Counted from the stretch's first letter, positions 33,407 to 45,526 are shown. The stretch is 64,000 nucleotides of DNA from Enterococcus ureasiticus (GCF_001730285.1 NZ_MIJZ01000013.1:186001-250000), one strand, 5' to 3'. A program made the numbers and translations. Notes: generated by a model from the letters alone, not told the origin.

Positions 33407-34158
33407 CGACGTACCTCCATTCCATTATGTGCTAAAGCTTCTTTTAGCTCTGGAATTTTTACCTCAGCATAATGGAAAATACTTGCAGCTAAAGCGGCAC
33501 TGACCTTTGTTTGCTCAAACACTTCCACAATATCTGCGATATTACCGCAACCACCTGACGCAATCACAGGAACATTTACAGCGGCGCTTATGGCTTGATT
33601 TAACGCAAAGTCATAGCCTTTTTTTGTACCATCTGCATCCATACTAGTCAGTAAAATCTCACCAGCACCTAAAGCAACAGCTTTTTTAGCCCACTCTATC
33701 GCGTCTAATCCAGTATCTTCACGTCCGCCTTTAACAAAAACATGCCAAGAATCGCCTACTTTTTTTGCATCGATTGCAACAACAATACACTGAGAGCCAA
33801 ATTTTTCTGCCCCAGCTTGAATCAATTCTGGTTGTTGAATCGCTGCTGAATTAAGGGAGATTTTATCGGCACCGGCTTGCAGCATATTTTTCATATCAGA
33901 AACACTACGAATGCCACCGCCCACAGTCAAAGGAATAAAGACTTCTGCTGCTGTTCGTTCAACTACTTCGATCATCGTTTCACGGTCATCACTGGTAGCA
34001 GTGATATCTAAGAAAACAAGTTCATCTGCGCCTTGTTCATTATATGCTCGCGCGATAGCTACTGGATCACCAATATCTTGCAGATCAATGAAATTGACGC
34101 CCTTGACCACCCGTCCATCCGTGACATCTAGACAAGGAATAATACGTTTAGTCAGCAT
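33403..34158 (-). CDS. hisF: Imidazole glycerol phosphate synthase subunit HisF
   Basis: 251 aa TIM barrel. [18 protein letters not shown] with catalytic Asp11 and [15 protein letters not shown] with catalytic Asp ~130, plus VIASGGCGN phosphate-binding loop. Works with HisH. Overlaps hisA by 11 bp. Confidence 0.97.
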   Translation of the reverse strand: MLTKRIIPCLDVTDGRVVKGVNFIDLQDIGDPVAIARAYNEQGADELVFLDITATSDDRETMIEVVERTAAEVFIPLTVGGGIRSVSDMKNMLQAGADKISLNSAAIQQPELIQAGAEKFGSQCIVVAIDAKKVGDSWHVFVKGGREDTGLDAIEWAKKAVALGAGEILLTSMDADGTKKGYDFALNQAISAAVNVPVIASGGCGNIADIVEVFEQTKVSAALAASIFHYAEVKIPELKEALAHNGMEVRR

Positions 34159-34873
34159 TTTTTTCCACCTCCAGCATATCTGCTAACGTAATAGCACCAT
34201 TATAAAAAGCTTTTCCAACAATTGCTCCGTATAAACCCAATTCAGCTAGTTTCACTAAGTCGGCTTTACTACTGACACCGCCTGATGCAATAATTTGCAC
34301 ATCTGGTACAACTGCTGATAGTTTCACGTAATCTTCAAACGTCGGCCCTATTAAAGTTCCGTCTTTAGCAATATCTGTGTAGATAATCGTTTTGACACCA
34401 ACTGCCGCCATTTCCTGAGCCATTTGTAAATAGTCTGTTTCACTAACATCCAACCAGCCACTAATAGCGACTTTCCCATTCTTAGCATCGATACCGACAG
34501 CAATTTTATCCCCATATTTCAAAACAGCTTCTTTGACTAATTCGGGATCTCTCAATGCTGCTGAACCGATAATGATCCGATCGATTCCAAGAGCCACATA
34601 GGCATCAACTTGTTCTAATGTGCGAATGCCTCCACCAACTTCAATTTTTAAGCCCGTTGCTTTTTTCATTTCCTCGATCAAAGAAGCATTAGACGCTTTT
34701 CCCATCAAAGCACCATCTAAATCAACCACATGCATCATCTGGATACCTGCTGCTTTAAATTCTTTTGCTTGTGCTACTGGATTATGATTGACAATCGTTT
34801 TTTGCAGAAAATCACCTTGAACCAACCGAACAGCTTTTCCTTCTCTAATATCAATCGCGGGTAAAACGAACAT
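34148..34873 (-). CDS. hisA: ProFAR isomerase HisA
   Basis: 241 aa TIM barrel with [18 protein letters not shown] (catalytic Asp8), VGGGIRT and [14 protein letters not shown] (second catalytic Asp). Overlaps hisH at its start (34851-34873) and hisF at its end, so translation of the three is coupled. Confidence 0.97.
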   Translation of the reverse strand: MFVLPAIDIREGKAVRLVQGDFLQKTIVNHNPVAQAKEFKAAGIQMMHVVDLDGALMGKASNASLIEEMKKATGLKIEVGGGIRTLEQVDAYVALGIDRIIIGSAALRDPELVKEAVLKYGDKIAVGIDAKNGKVAISGWLDVSETDYLQMAQEMAAVGVKTIIYTDIAKDGTLIGPTFEDYVKLSAVVPDVQIIASGGVSSKADLVKLAELGLYGAIVGKAFYNGAITLADMLEVEKNAD

Positions 34874-35477
34874 GCTCCACTACCTCCTTAAATCCTCTTA
34901 AAATCATAAGGCCTGCCTCACTACTTTTTTCTGGATGAAATTGAGTTCCATAGATATTTTCCTTTGAGATCATTGCAGGTATTTTGATTGAATATTGAAC
35001 TAATGCATCGATCACATCAGGCTCACAATCCGTATAGTAAGAATGAACAAAATAGACATATTCTTCCTCTACTTCTTTGGTTAATAACGTTTCTTTGGTC
35101 ACGACTAGCTTATTCCAACCCATATGAGGAACAGGTAAATCAGGATCATCTGGTAATTTTTCACAAATTCCTTCGATCAACCCTAACCCTTCTGTAAATC
35201 CGTTTTCCATGCTGCCTTCTAAAAGCAGCTGCATGCCTAAACAGACCCCTAATATCGGTGTACCTTTTTGAGCAACTTCTTGGATCACAGTGACTAATCC
35301 ACGCTGTTTTAATTCCGACATTGCTAATGAAAAAGCACCTACACCTGGCAGTATCAAACCATCAGCCGCTCGAATTTCATCAGGATCAGCGGAAATTTTA
35401 TTTGTTAAACCAACATAATCTAACGCCTTTTGAACATTGCGGGTATTCCCAGTATCGTAATCAATGATAATAATCAT
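34851..35477 (-). CDS. hisH: Imidazole glycerol phosphate synthase subunit HisH
   Basis: 208 aa class-I glutamine amidotransferase. ILPGVGAF oxyanion region, GVCLGMQLL with nucleophile Cys ~79, and GTQFHPEKSSEAG with catalytic His and Glu. Supplies ammonia to HisF. Confidence 0.97.
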   Translation of the reverse strand: MIIIIDYDTGNTRNVQKALDYVGLTNKISADPDEIRAADGLILPGVGAFSLAMSELKQRGLVTVIQEVAQKGTPILGVCLGMQLLLEGSMENGFTEGLGLIEGICEKLPDDPDLPVPHMGWNKLVVTKETLLTKEVEEEYVYFVHSYYTDCEPDVIDALVQYSIKIPAMISKENIYGTQFHPEKSSEAGLMILRGFKEVVEHVRFTRD

Positions 35478-36062
35478 CTACAAAATTCCTTTCGTTGAAT
35501 TGACTCCTTGAATGGACGGATTTTCAGTAATTGCCTCTCTGAGCGCTCGGCCTGTCGCTTTAAAGAGTGCTTCTATTTTATGATGTGTATTTTTCCCATG
35601 CAAAATTTTTAAATGAAGATTCATTTGAGCGTTAAAAGCGAATGCTTGAAAAAATTCTTCTGTCAATTCTGTGTCAAAATCCCCAAGCTTAGGATTATCG
35701 AACGTTGCATCAAAAACTAAATAAGAGCGCCCGCTTAAATCCAAAGAAGCCATACCCAAAGACTCGTCCATCGGCACAAAACTAGTACCATAACGATTGA
35801 TCCCAGCCTTGTCCCCTAAAGCTTCTCGAATACATTGACCTAAAACAATTCCAACATCTTCTACCGTATGATGACTGTCCACTTCTAAATCACCATTCAC
35901 TTTTACTTCTAATGAAATACGACTGTGGCGGGCAAATAAAATCAACATATGATCAAAGAACCCAACTCCCGTTTGGATCGTGACTGGTTCTTGGCGATCT
36001 AAATCAAGTGTCAATTCGATTTTGGTTTCTGCAGTTTCTCTTTTTAAAGTAGCTGTTCTCAT
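35478..36062 (-). CDS. hisB: Imidazoleglycerol-phosphate dehydratase HisB
   Basis: 194 aa, the monofunctional form without a phosphatase domain. [28 protein letters not shown] and [23 protein letters not shown] give the two manganese-binding His clusters. Stop and the hisH start are adjacent. No histidinol-phosphate phosphatase or hisC aminotransferase gene lies in this operon; they must be elsewhere. Confidence 0.97.
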   Translation of the reverse strand: MRTATLKRETAETKIELTLDLDRQEPVTIQTGVGFFDHMLILFARHSRISLEVKVNGDLEVDSHHTVEDVGIVLGQCIREALGDKAGINRYGTSFVPMDESLGMASLDLSGRSYLVFDATFDNPKLGDFDTELTEEFFQAFAFNAQMNLHLKILHGKNTHHKIEALFKATGRALREAITENPSIQGVNSTKGIL

Positions 36063-36098
36063 TTCTATTCCCCCAATATAAAAATCTGTTTTATAAGA

Positions 36099-37379
36099 TC
36101 AGTCAAAACGACATTCCACGGCTCTGGCATGTGCTTCCAAGCCTTCTTTTCTTGCTAAAAGAGTAATCGCATCTTTCGCTTGTGCCAAGGCTTCTTTTGT
36201 ATAATAAGTAACTTGACTATACTTTACAAAATCGTACACACCCAATGGCGAATAAAATTTTGCAGTACCACTTGTCGGCAAGACATGATTCGTTCCAGAA
36301 AAATAATCTCCTACTGGTTCTGACGCATACTCTCCCAAAAAAATCGATCCAGCATTTTTTATTTCATGTAAATAACTGATTGGATCAGCCAGTTGTACTT
36401 CTAAATGTTCTGGAGCAATCTCATTCATAATCGTAAACATTGCTTCCACTGTTGACGCAAGAATGATCAATCCATGATTTTCAATTGCTTTTTCAGCAAT
36501 TTCCTTACGAGGTAATGTTTGTAATTGTTGATAAATTTCTTTTTCGACTTCTTCTGCAAGTTTGACTGAATTCGTCACTAATATTGCTCTGGCAAGCGTA
36601 TCATGTTCCGCTTGAGACAGCAAATCAGCAGCAATATAAGTAGGATTTGCAGCAACATCTGCCAAAATCCCAATTTCAGAAGGTCCTGCGATCATATCAA
36701 TTCCCACTGCACCGAATACTTGTTTTTTAGCAGTTGCCACATAAATATTACCAGGTCCGACAATTTTATCCACTTTAGGTACGGTTTCTGTTCCATACGC
36801 AAGAGCCGCAATTCCTTGTGCTCCACCAATTTGAAAAATTTTATCTACTCCTGCAATTTTTGCTGCGGCTAAAATCACATCAGAGATTCCATTGGCTGAA
36901 GGCGGCGTAATCATGATGATCTCTTTAACACCAGCGATTTTTGCAGGCAAAACATTCATCAATACAGAGGAAGGATAGGCAGCCGTTCCGCCCGGCACAT
37001 AAACCCCTACTCGAGCTAAAGGTAATACTAATTGTCCCCGTAAAACACCTGATTTTTCTGTATCCATAAAATCATATTGCTTTTGTTTTTGGTGATAACT
37101 GACAATGTTTTCTTTAGCCGCTTCTAAGGCTGCGATCACATCTTTTTCTACTCTCTGAAAACCTAATTCGATCGTTTCCTTCGTTATAAATAAATCCTTT
37201 AGTTCAACTTGATCAAATTTTTTAGAGTATTCCCGCAACGCTTGATCGCCATTTTGGATCACTTGTTGAATGATCTGACGAACTTGTTCCTCCACTTCTT
37301 GATTGTTCTCTTGAGTCCGCTGAATATTATCGTTTAATGCTGTTAAAATTTCTGACGTTTCCCCTGTTAACCATTTCAT
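36099..37379 (-). CDS. hisD: Histidinol dehydrogenase HisD
   Basis: 426 aa. VGVYVPGGTAAYPSSVLMN, GPGNIYVATAKK, DMIAGPSEIGILAD and LLSQAEHD (zinc ligands) and GTNHVLPTSGTAKFYSPLGV (catalytic His) are standard HisD motifs. NAD-dependent last two steps to histidine. Confidence 0.97.
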   Translation of the reverse strand: MKWLTGETSEILTALNDNIQRTQENNQEVEEQVRQIIQQVIQNGDQALREYSKKFDQVELKDLFITKETIELGFQRVEKDVIAALEAAKENIVSYHQKQKQYDFMDTEKSGVLRGQLVLPLARVGVYVPGGTAAYPSSVLMNVLPAKIAGVKEIIMITPPSANGISDVILAAAKIAGVDKIFQIGGAQGIAALAYGTETVPKVDKIVGPGNIYVATAKKQVFGAVGIDMIAGPSEIGILADVAANPTYIAADLLSQAEHDTLARAILVTNSVKLAEEVEKEIYQQLQTLPRKEIAEKAIENHGLIILASTVEAMFTIMNEIAPEHLEVQLADPISYLHEIKNAGSIFLGEYASEPVGDYFSGTNHVLPTSGTAKFYSPLGVYDFVKYSQVTYYTKEALAQAKDAITLLARKEGLEAHARAVECRFD

Positions 37380-37381
37380 GT

Positions 37382-38014
37382 TTATCCTCCTTCAATTACA
37401 GATTCTAGTTCATTAAATAATTGGAATATTGCTTGGCGCTTACGTTTTAGCATTGCTTTATTTACGATCACCCTAGCCGAAATTGAACAAATATCTTCAA
37501 ATATTTCTAAGCCATTTTCTTTCAAGGTTGTTCCGGTCTCTACTATATCAACAATTGCATCTGCCAAACCTAAAACTGGCGCAATTTCCACAGAACCTTC
37601 AATCTTGATGATTTCAACATCTTCTCCCTTTTTGCGAAAATGTTCAGATGCAACGGTTGGATACTTTGTTGCAATTCGTTTTCTTTTATAATCATCCGGT
37701 TGATAATTTTTTGTAGAGGCGACTGAAAACTTGCATACGCCAATCTTTAAATCCAGCATTTCATAATACCCAAATGGATGCTCAATCAGTACATCTTTAC
37801 CGACAATCCCCAGATCAGCAACACCGTGTCGTACATAGGTCGTCACATCAGCAGCTTTTACTAAAAGAAACGTAAAACGGTGATCGGGACTAGTAAAAAT
37901 TAATTTTCGCTGCTTATCCTGCATAAAAGAAATATCGATTCCTGCTTGTTCAAATAGTATTAATGTCTGTTTTTCCAAACGCCCTTTTGTTAATGCAATG
38001 GTCAATTGTGTCAA
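37382..38014 (-). CDS. hisG: ATP phosphoribosyltransferase catalytic subunit HisG (short form)
   Basis: 210 aa, the short HisG that lacks the C-terminal regulatory domain and works with His[29 protein letters not shown] and [18 protein letters not shown] (PRPP-binding loop). First committed step. Overlaps hisZ by 4 bp. Confidence 0.96.
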   Translation of the reverse strand: MTQLTIALTKGRLEKQTLILFEQAGIDISFMQDKQRKLIFTSPDHRFTFLLVKAADVTTYVRHGVADLGIVGKDVLIEHPFGYYEMLDLKIGVCKFSVASTKNYQPDDYKRKRIATKYPTVASEHFRKKGEDVEIIKIEGSVEIAPVLGLADAIVDIVETGTTLKENGLEIFEDICSISARVIVNKAMLKRKRQAIFQLFNELESVIEGG

Positions 38015-39201
38015 TTTTGAGCCCCCACCTTTATCACATGTATTTTATCTTGTGTTACCTCGATAATCTGTTGATACTGCCATTTTTCTCCATATTTCAA
38101 CGCATCTTCCAGTGTTTCAAATAAGGATAATTGATAGCCTCTATTCTCTTTTACCAGCGCTTCTGATTTCGATAATTGTGCTAAGGAGCCATGAACCAGT
38201 GTCGTCGGCTGTTCTAAAGGAGCTAAACCTTTGATTTGATATTGTAAAGCAACCAATGTATCTAAATTGATGCCCAATCCAACAGCTGGAATCACAGGAT
38301 GACCGAATTGCTCTGCTAAATGGTCATAGCGTCCACCACGTAAAAAAATATCTGGCACTAAATCGGCATAACCACTAAATAAAACACCTGTGTAATAATC
38401 CATCAAAGCTACTAAACCTAAATCTACAGTTAATGAAATTTTTGGGTGACACGTCTTGATAGCATTCATTAGGGTTTCTAATTCATCGATGATTGCCATG
38501 ATTTTCGTATCATTTTTCAACAGTGATTTTGCGATCGGTAACACTTCGTCCACTTCACCAAATAGCCTTGGGATTGCACTAATAAATCCATCTAAGTCAC
38601 TTGGATATCTCGCTACAAATCGCTTTAGATCCGTTAAACTTTTATTATTAACATAAGTTTGTAGTTCTGCTTTTGCAGTGTTATCTAAACCAAGTGAAGT
38701 CACAATGCAACGGAAAATTTTCGCATGCCCTAATTCAAAATGAAAGTTTGATATGTTCAGTGCCTCTAAAATTTCAATAGCACATGTGATACATTCGACC
38801 TCGGCTTTTAAAGAAGAATAGCCAATCAATTCAATTCCAGCCTGAGTCAACTCGTTTTGCTCTCCTAACATGTCATCATTTGAGCGAAATACTTTTCCAC
38901 TATATGACAACTTAAGAGGCGGTTGAATCCCTGTTGTTGCAATCACTCGCCCGATTGGCGTCGTCATATCAGGCCGCAAAACCAGTAATCGGCCTTGCTT
39001 GTCAAAAAAGCGGTACAATTCTTTTTCATTTTTTTCTTCACTGTAAAACACATCTTCAAACTCGATCACAGGCGTATCAATTCGTTGATAGCCTCTTTTT
39101 TTCACGATATCATTGACTTGTTTTTCTAATTGATAAGCCCCATTTGCTTCTCGGAATAATTTGTCTTTCGTTCCTGATGGTAAACTACGATTCCATTTCA
39201 T
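38011..39201 (-). CDS. hisZ: ATP phosphoribosyltransferase regulatory subunit HisZ
   Basis: 396 aa, class-II aminoacyl-tRNA synthetase-like (HisRS paralog) with [37 protein letters not shown] and [27 protein letters not shown], but without the anticodon-binding domain. It gives histidine feedback control to short HisG. First gene behind the T-box leader, GGAGGG upstream of the ATG. Confidence 0.93.
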   Translation of the reverse strand: MKWNRSLPSGTKDKLFREANGAYQLEKQVNDIVKKRGYQRIDTPVIEFEDVFYSEEKNEKELYRFFDKQGRLLVLRPDMTTPIGRVIATTGIQPPLKLSYSGKVFRSNDDMLGEQNELTQAGIELIGYSSLKAEVECITCAIEILEALNISNFHFELGHAKIFRCIVTSLGLDNTAKAELQTYVNNKSLTDLKRFVARYPSDLDGFISAIPRLFGEVDEVLPIAKSLLKNDTKIMAIIDELETLMNAIKTCHPKISLTVDLGLVALMDYYTGVLFSGYADLVPDIFLRGGRYDHLAEQFGHPVIPAVGLGINLDTLVALQYQIKGLAPLEQPTTLVHGSLAQLSKSEALVKENRGYQLSLFETLEDALKYGEKWQYQQIIEVTQDKIHVIKVGAQN

Positions 39202-39324
39202 TAGGTTCCCTCCTTTTTATAGGTAACAACATTCTGCTTTATTTCACCTTGTGCTTTTCACTATCAACTTATTTTTATTCATTGTGTTTTAAAACAAAAG
39301 AATGAGCATTTAAAGCTAGATAAT

Positions 39325-39645
39325 AAAAAAACGCCCCCTTAGCAAATAAGCCAAGAGGACGAGAAAATTTTCACGTGGTCCCACCTCAGATTTGTTTTTA
39401 CTTCACAATAAAAACCTCTGTTAGTTAGATAAACTAAGGAGCGATAACGGACTCTCCGATTTTTCCTACTCATTTAGAATACGAAACAACCCTCGTGAAA
39501 CTAAATGTTTTATTTCAGAAAAACAACTTACAGGCGTGTTCGATGATAATTCATTATTTCCTTTCAGCAAACGGAAACTCTCTAAAACGAATCGATTCAT
39601 CTACTATTCTGATCATCGTTCTTTCATTTGATTCTCATATATTTC
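39325..39645 (-). promoter_or_regulatory. T-box riboswitch leader of the his operon, His specifier
   Basis: The minus strand carries the T-box sequence GAGGTGGGACCACGTG (39388-39372), then a terminator with stem CGTCCTCTTGGC/GCTAAGGGGGCG and seven U (39325-39364). In stem I the specifier region reads CGAACACGCCTG, giving CAC (His codon) at 39538-39536. Uncharged tRNA-His should favour the antiterminator and switch on hisZGDBHAFIE. Confidence 0.9.
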
Positions 39646-39650
39646 TAAAT

Positions 39651-39679
39651 AATTTATCATGAAATCTGAATATAGTCAA
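39651..39679 (-). promoter_or_regulatory. Predicted promoter of the his T-box leader
   Basis: TTGACT (39679-39674), 17 bases, TAAATT (39656-39651) on the minus strand, directly before the leader. The 300 bp further up to the TraX gene (39680-40004) are AT-rich with no gene seen. Confidence 0.65.
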
Positions 39680-40004
39680 GAGGCTTTACGGAAAAATTGA
39701 TAGCTAGGACTGATTACACAATACTTTTCATTGTTTTTTTATTTAACACAAACATTCGCTCATATTCTTTTCTTATTTTCCTATCCTATTATGAACATTC
39801 TTTTGGCTCATTTTTACTTACTTCTATTGAGTCAATTACGACACTCGGCTTTTAATTCAACTAAAATATTACTTCAATACAAAAATCAAGTTTCAGTCAT
39901 CTTTCACTTTTGTAATCTATTTGTTCGTTGATTCCCACGCCAAAAAGAGTTATTTTTTTTATACTAATAGAAAGTAAAAAAATAATATCTATTAGGAGAA
40001 TGAA

Positions 40005-40751
40005 ATGAACGGAAATCAAATAAAACTTATCATGATGGGCTTGATGCTCTTAGATCACCTTTTACCACTTTTACCACCACAATTTAATACACCAGTTGGT
40101 ATGATAACTCGTTGTGTCGCTATGTTTTTTGCATTTATGGCAGTCGAAGGTTTTCACTATACAAGAAGCCGAAAAAAATATTTGCTACGTCTCTATAGCT
40201 GGGCAGCAATCATGTTTGTAGGGAATACTTTAATCAATACCTTGATTATCAAAAATCCTATGTACCAGATTCAGAATAATATTTTTCTAACGCTCTCTTT
40301 TGGCGTGACGATTTTAACACTGATCGATTTTTCAAAGCGCGTGAAAAAACCTGTCTTGAAAATCGGAACAATTATTTTGGCCATTATCTTAGTATTAGCA
40401 GTATCTTTAGATTTTATTCCTACAGAAGGTGGATTAATCGTTATACCATTTATGCTACTTAGTTATTTTTTCAGAGACAATGCAAAAAAGAGAGATATTT
40501 CCTATATTATTCTTTCAATTCCTTTGTTGCTACTGGCGATTGTAGGATTGCCCGAATATTCTTTTGAAACCATTAAAGAAAGCCTAGCCGCAAATCCAGA
40601 ATTTCTATTTATTACAGTCATTCCTTTTATCCATTTATATAACGGTAAAAAAGGGAGTAATAATCCATTCTTTAAATATTTTTTCTATGTATTTTATCCA
40701 GCACATTTGTGGATCATCACATTGGTTGCTTGGTATCTACATCAAGGGTAA
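40005..40751 (+). CDS. TraX family membrane protein
   Basis: 248 aa, about eight membrane helices. MNGNQIKLIMMGLMLLDHLL, TRCVAMFFAFMAVEGFHYTRSRKKYLLRLY and KYFFYVFYPAHLWII are typical of TraX/acyltransferase-like proteins in Firmicutes, which may acetylate a surface or secreted molecule. The name comes from F-plasmid pilin acetylase; there is no pilin here. AGGAGAATGAA precedes the ATG. Confidence 0.85.
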   Translation: MNGNQIKLIMMGLMLLDHLLPLLPPQFNTPVGMITRCVAMFFAFMAVEGFHYTRSRKKYLLRLYSWAAIMFVGNTLINTLIIKNPMYQIQNNIFLTLSFGVTILTLIDFSKRVKKPVLKIGTIILAIILVLAVSLDFIPTEGGLIVIPFMLLSYFFRDNAKKRDISYIILSIPLLLLAIVGLPEYSFETIKESLAANPEFLFITVIPFIHLYNGKKGSNNPFFKYFFYVFYPAHLWIITLVAWYLHQG

Positions 40752-40758
40752 TTCAACA

Positions 40759-40801
40759 AAAAACGTCGTTTTAAGATTTTCATCTTAAAGCGACGTTTTT
40801 A
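40759..40801. terminator. Bidirectional terminator, TraX / YjbR genes
   Basis: AAAACGTCG, TTTTAAGAT, loop, ATCTTAAA, CGACGTTTTT; near-perfect stem. Confidence 0.88.
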
Positions 40802-40808
40802 TATTTCA

Positions 40809-41171
40809 TTAGATATACTTTGTTTGTATTTTTTTCGGTAACTTTTTTAATACTAACTCATAGGATTTCCTTAAAAAACCAGCTAATTGTTCCTCAGTAA
40901 ACGACGAATTTTCCAATACAAAGGAATTCCAATGTGTCTTATTTGCGTAATATCCTGGAACCACATCTGAATATTGTTCACGCAACAATTCATTTTCTTC
41001 CGGATCCCCTTTGACTGTCATCACCCAGTCACCTGCTTTATTTGTTCCAAGCATACAAAAACATTTCTTCTCTATCCCAAAATAATCGCAATCCCAATCT
41101 TCTCGATAATCAACTGTTGCTCCCGGCCATGTTTTAGCCGTATCTTTTAAGTACTGGATTTTATTTTTCAT
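40809..41171 (-). CDS. MmcQ/YjbR family protein
   Basis: 120 aa from the ATG at 41171, which overlaps the stop region of the VOC gene. WPGATVDYREDWDCDYFGIEKKCFCMLG, KGDPEENELLREQY and HWNSFVLENSSFTEEQLAGFLRKSYELVLKKLPKK match the YjbR (CyaY-like) DNA-binding fold. Function unclear; often found with VOC or regulator genes. Confidence 0.85.
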   Translation of the reverse strand: MKNKIQYLKDTAKTWPGATVDYREDWDCDYFGIEKKCFCMLGTNKAGDWVMTVKGDPEENELLREQYSDVVPGYYANKTHWNSFVLENSSFTEEQLAGFLRKSYELVLKKLPKKIQTKYI

Positions 41172-41559
41172 TGGCTTGTTCCAACTGATCATTACAAAAT
41201 AGACTCAACAAGTTTCCATCTGGATCTTTGATGATTGCGTAATACTGACCCCAAAATGCTTGCCACGGTTCCCGAAAGATCTCATAACCAAAGCCTTTCA
41301 TTTTCTCACATACTTGATCGATTTCTGTAGGAGAATCACAGAGAAAAGCCAATTCGATTTTATCGCCTTCACTTTTTGGAAGATAACCATAAATTCCTTC
41401 GATCATTTTTTTAGTATTCAGTGAAATGCGCATCCCTTCGTTATTCACTTCTACATAATCAGCATTTTTTTCTCCCAATGCCTTAAAGCCTAAACGATCA
41501 TAAAATAAAACTGCTTGCTCCATTGACTCGACAATGATTCCAACCATATCTAATTTCAT
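41161..41559 (-). CDS. VOC (glyoxalase/bleomycin resistance-like) family protein
   Basis: 132 aa from the ATG at 41559 (GGAGG 8 bases upstream). Paired beta-alpha-beta-beta-beta modules: LDMVGIIVESMEQAVLFYDRLGFKALG and the C-terminal YYAIIKDPDGNLLSLFCND with the usual metal Glu replaced by Ser. May bind a ligand without catalysis. Translationally linked to the YjbR gene. Confidence 0.85.
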   Translation of the reverse strand: MKLDMVGIIVESMEQAVLFYDRLGFKALGEKNADYVEVNNEGMRISLNTKKMIEGIYGYLPKSEGDKIELAFLCDSPTEIDQVCEKMKGFGYEIFREPWQAFWGQYYAIIKDPDGNLLSLFCNDQLEQANEK

Positions 41560-41580
41560 CTTAAGAACCTCCATCCTTTT

Positions 41581-42405
41581 TCATTTATTATAATCCCTTG
41601 CACAATTCTTGTCTTGTAAAATTCCGACATGTTGACAAATTGCTTGCGGTGTTAGCCCGGTCATTTTTTTCATTTTCCGAGAATAATGGGCCTGATCAAA
41701 AAAGCCATATTTTTCAACTAAGTCTAAGTGACTGATATTTGGCCCACTGATCAATTCCTGATACACTTTTTGAAAACGTAAAACATCAAACGCTTCATAG
41801 GGTGAAAGTCCCGTTTCTTCTCTAAATAGTCGCTGCAAGCTTCTTTCAGATAAGGAACTATTAACTGTACTTTCAGCATAACTAATTACGTGACGATGGT
41901 CTTCGATAAACATCTGAATGGGTATCGAAATTTTTTTCGCTGATAACCAATTCAAACGTTCTAAAAAAAACAAATCAATCCCTTTAATCAGATCATGAAG
42001 TGACTTCTTTCCTGATAATTTATCTGTCATATCAATAGCCATTCTTTTTTCAAGTAGTGCTAACTCAACTAATTGATCTTTTAGCCCTTTAAAGGATTGC
42101 TTGAAAAAGGGATACATACCACCTAAATAATACCGGATACCTAAATAAACAGTCGGTTGATCTGAGTAGGAATAAAAAAAGCTCGTGTTAGGACCACTAA
42201 TATTGATTTGTAAAACATCTAATTCCACACTTAATTGAACAATCAGATCTGAACATAAATCTGGGATAATTCTGCTAGGCGGACTTGACGAATCTACATA
42301 ACTAAACCAATAAGATTGTATATACGGACGTAAACGAAAATCAGGAGCAACTTCTTGGTAATCACTTGTATTGTCTTGCCAAACTTGCGGTCGATAGTCC
42401 ATCAT
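41581..42405 (-). CDS. AraC family transcriptional regulator
   Basis: 274 aa. N-terminal ligand domain of the type FRLRPYIQSYWFSYV...RIIPDLCSDLIVQL; C-terminal double helix-turn-helix: LSERSLQRLFREETGLSPYEAFDVLRFQKVYQEL and SHLDLVEKYGFFDQAHYSRKMKKMTGLTPQAI. It precedes the VOC and YjbR genes by 21 bp and probably controls them. Confidence 0.88.
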   Translation of the reverse strand: MMDYRPQVWQDNTSDYQEVAPDFRLRPYIQSYWFSYVDSSSPPSRIIPDLCSDLIVQLSVELDVLQINISGPNTSFFYSYSDQPTVYLGIRYYLGGMYPFFKQSFKGLKDQLVELALLEKRMAIDMTDKLSGKKSLHDLIKGIDLFFLERLNWLSAKKISIPIQMFIEDHRHVISYAESTVNSSLSERSLQRLFREETGLSPYEAFDVLRFQKVYQELISGPNISHLDLVEKYGFFDQAHYSRKMKKMTGLTPQAICQHVGILQDKNCARDYNK

Positions 42406-42436
42406 CTTGCTCCTCCTTTCCTTCCCTTATCGTGAG

Positions 42437-43945
<1,509 letters not shown>

Positions 43946-44017
43946 TTATTCGCTCCTTGAAAATGATACTTCTATTATAAAACAAAATGTACTTAAAAGT
44001 CCTATTCTAGCATAAGT

Positions 44018-44053
44018 AAAAACATGCCATGACTTTTTCAGTCACAGCATGTT
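44018..44053 (-). terminator. Terminator of the small membrane protein gene
   Basis: On the minus strand AACATGC, TGTGACT, loop, AGTCATG, GCATGTT with TTTTAC after it. Confidence 0.7.
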
Positions 44054-44063
44054 ATTGATATAA

Positions 44064-44459
44064 CTATACGTTTACTTTTCTTTTATTATTTCTTAACTCT
44101 GACAAGTACAAATTAGTTGTATTAGAATAAATAACATTGCAGAGTATGATGATTCTAACAATTTGAGATACTATGGTCTTTAACTCAAAATCGAACATCA
44201 GAAAAATAATATTAATGATTGCAATAACCATCAGTACTTTTGCTAAATGATATCCCCAAATACTTCCTTTGATCAATAGCACTCCAACAATAACTGAAAT
44301 CGTCACACTGATCAAACTTATCCACAATAACACGCCAATTATAGAAAAGATATAACTAAAACCAAATTCCATAACTAATCTGAACATCCCAACTAAACCA
44401 ATCAATGGAACAACTATTAAAAACCAACCCAATCCCTTCCAAATCCAAGGCACTTTCAT
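44064..44459 (-). CDS. Small hydrophobic membrane protein, 131 aa
   Basis: Four hydrophobic segments (about residues 10-27, 33-60, 66-85, 95-115) with a basic C-terminus LSELRNNKRKVNV. The ATG at 44459 follows AGGAGGGG. No family recognised; no conserved acidic or histidine motif is visible. Confidence 0.7.
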   Translation of the reverse strand: MKVPWIWKGLGWFLIVVPLIGLVGMFRLVMEFGFSYIFSIIGVLLWISLISVTISVIVGVLLIKGSIWGYHLAKVLMVIAIINIIFLMFDFELKTIVSQIVRIIILCNVIYSNTTNLYLSELRNNKRKVNV

Positions 44460-44803
44460 TTTACCCCTCCTTTATTTACAGTTACTTTATCAGTTTAAAG
44501 ATTCTTAACTAAATAATCAATAGTTCCTTTATTCATAAACTGTACAAATTTCCTTTTTCAAGTCATCTACAATTTCTAATTTTTTTTTAATAATAAACCT
44601 TCTAGATAAATTAAACTTGGCATCTGTCCAATTATTTCATCCGCTTTTTTATTAGAAAACGTTATCAATACTATAATTTTTTAACCCAATTTTGAATTTG
44701 AGAGCGAACAGATATTTTTTTTAGATTAACATATTATTAAATGGTCAAAAAAACAATTTTCTGATAAACTTAACTTGATGGCTTCTTTGAAAGGATGAAC
44801 TAT
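44460..44803. other. AT-rich divergent intergenic region
   Basis: Separates the minus-strand membrane protein from the DtxR-type regulator. No ORF with codon structure. A TATAAT at 44672-44677 has only a weak -35 (TTATTA, 17-base spacing). I find no clear inverted repeat that would be a metal-regulator operator. Confidence 0.4.
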
Positions 44804-45451
44804 ATGACCCCGAATCGTGAAGACTACCTAAAGCTAATTTTTGAATTAGGTGGCGATGAAAATAAAATCAACAACAAACAAATCGTTTCTGGCTTAGATG
44901 TTTCAGCTGCATCTGTCAGTGAGATGATTTCAAAGTTGGTAAAAGAAAAACTGGTTGAACATTCACCTTATCAAGGTGTTCAGCTAACAGAATTAGGGCT
45001 AAAAAAAGCAAGTACGCTCATTCGCAAACATCGATTATGGGAAGTATTTTTAGTTGAACATTTAAACTACTCGTGGAATGAAGTTCATGATGAAGCTGAA
45101 GTCTTAGAACATGTCACCTCTCAAACATTAGCAAATCGATTGTCTGACTACTTAAATCAACCTAATTTTTGTCCTCATGGTGGGGTTATTCCAGGAGATG
45201 ATCAGCCTGTACACGAGAAAAAACGACAAACTTTAATAGACTATCCGATTGGGAGTAAGATTCGCATCGCTCGTGTATTAGACGAAAAAGAATTACTAGA
45301 CTATCTCGTCTCGATCGATCTACAAATTCATGAAGAATATACGATTGATGAAATTGCAGCCTACGAAGGTCCGATTAGTATTAGCAATGGCAACAAAAAA
45401 TTAGCAATCAGCTATAAGGCAGCAAGTACAATTTTTGTTGATAAATTATAA
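44804..45451 (+). CDS. DtxR/MntR family metal-dependent regulator
   Basis: 215 aa from the ATG at 44804 (AAAGGA 8 bases upstream); an ATG at 44795 sits on the ribosome site. Winged helix MTPNREDYLKLIFELGG...VSAASVSEMISKLVKEKLVEHSPYQGVQLTELG, then the metal-binding/dimer domain HRLWEVFLVEHLNYSWNEVHDEAEVLEHVTS with EVHxEAExLEH ligands, NFCPHGGVIPGDD, and a C-terminal SH3-like FeoA domain. Full-length three-domain form. Likely represses Mn or Fe uptake. Confidence 0.9.
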   Translation: MTPNREDYLKLIFELGGDENKINNKQIVSGLDVSAASVSEMISKLVKEKLVEHSPYQGVQLTELGLKKASTLIRKHRLWEVFLVEHLNYSWNEVHDEAEVLEHVTSQTLANRLSDYLNQPNFCPHGGVIPGDDQPVHEKKRQTLIDYPIGSKIRIARVLDEKELLDYLVSIDLQIHEEYTIDEIAAYEGPISISNGNKKLAISYKAASTIFVDKL

Positions 45452-45526
45452 AAAGACATATCGACTAAGCGGCAGGCTCAGAGATACCATCTAGCCTAGC
45501 CTCCACCAAGAAAGCGGGGAAATGAA

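Noticed and set aside
39731-39931. 66-codon plus-strand frame upstream of the TraX gene
   Set aside because: AT-rich, starts without a ribosome site, sequence rich in Phe/Leu from poly-T runs; no support as a gene.
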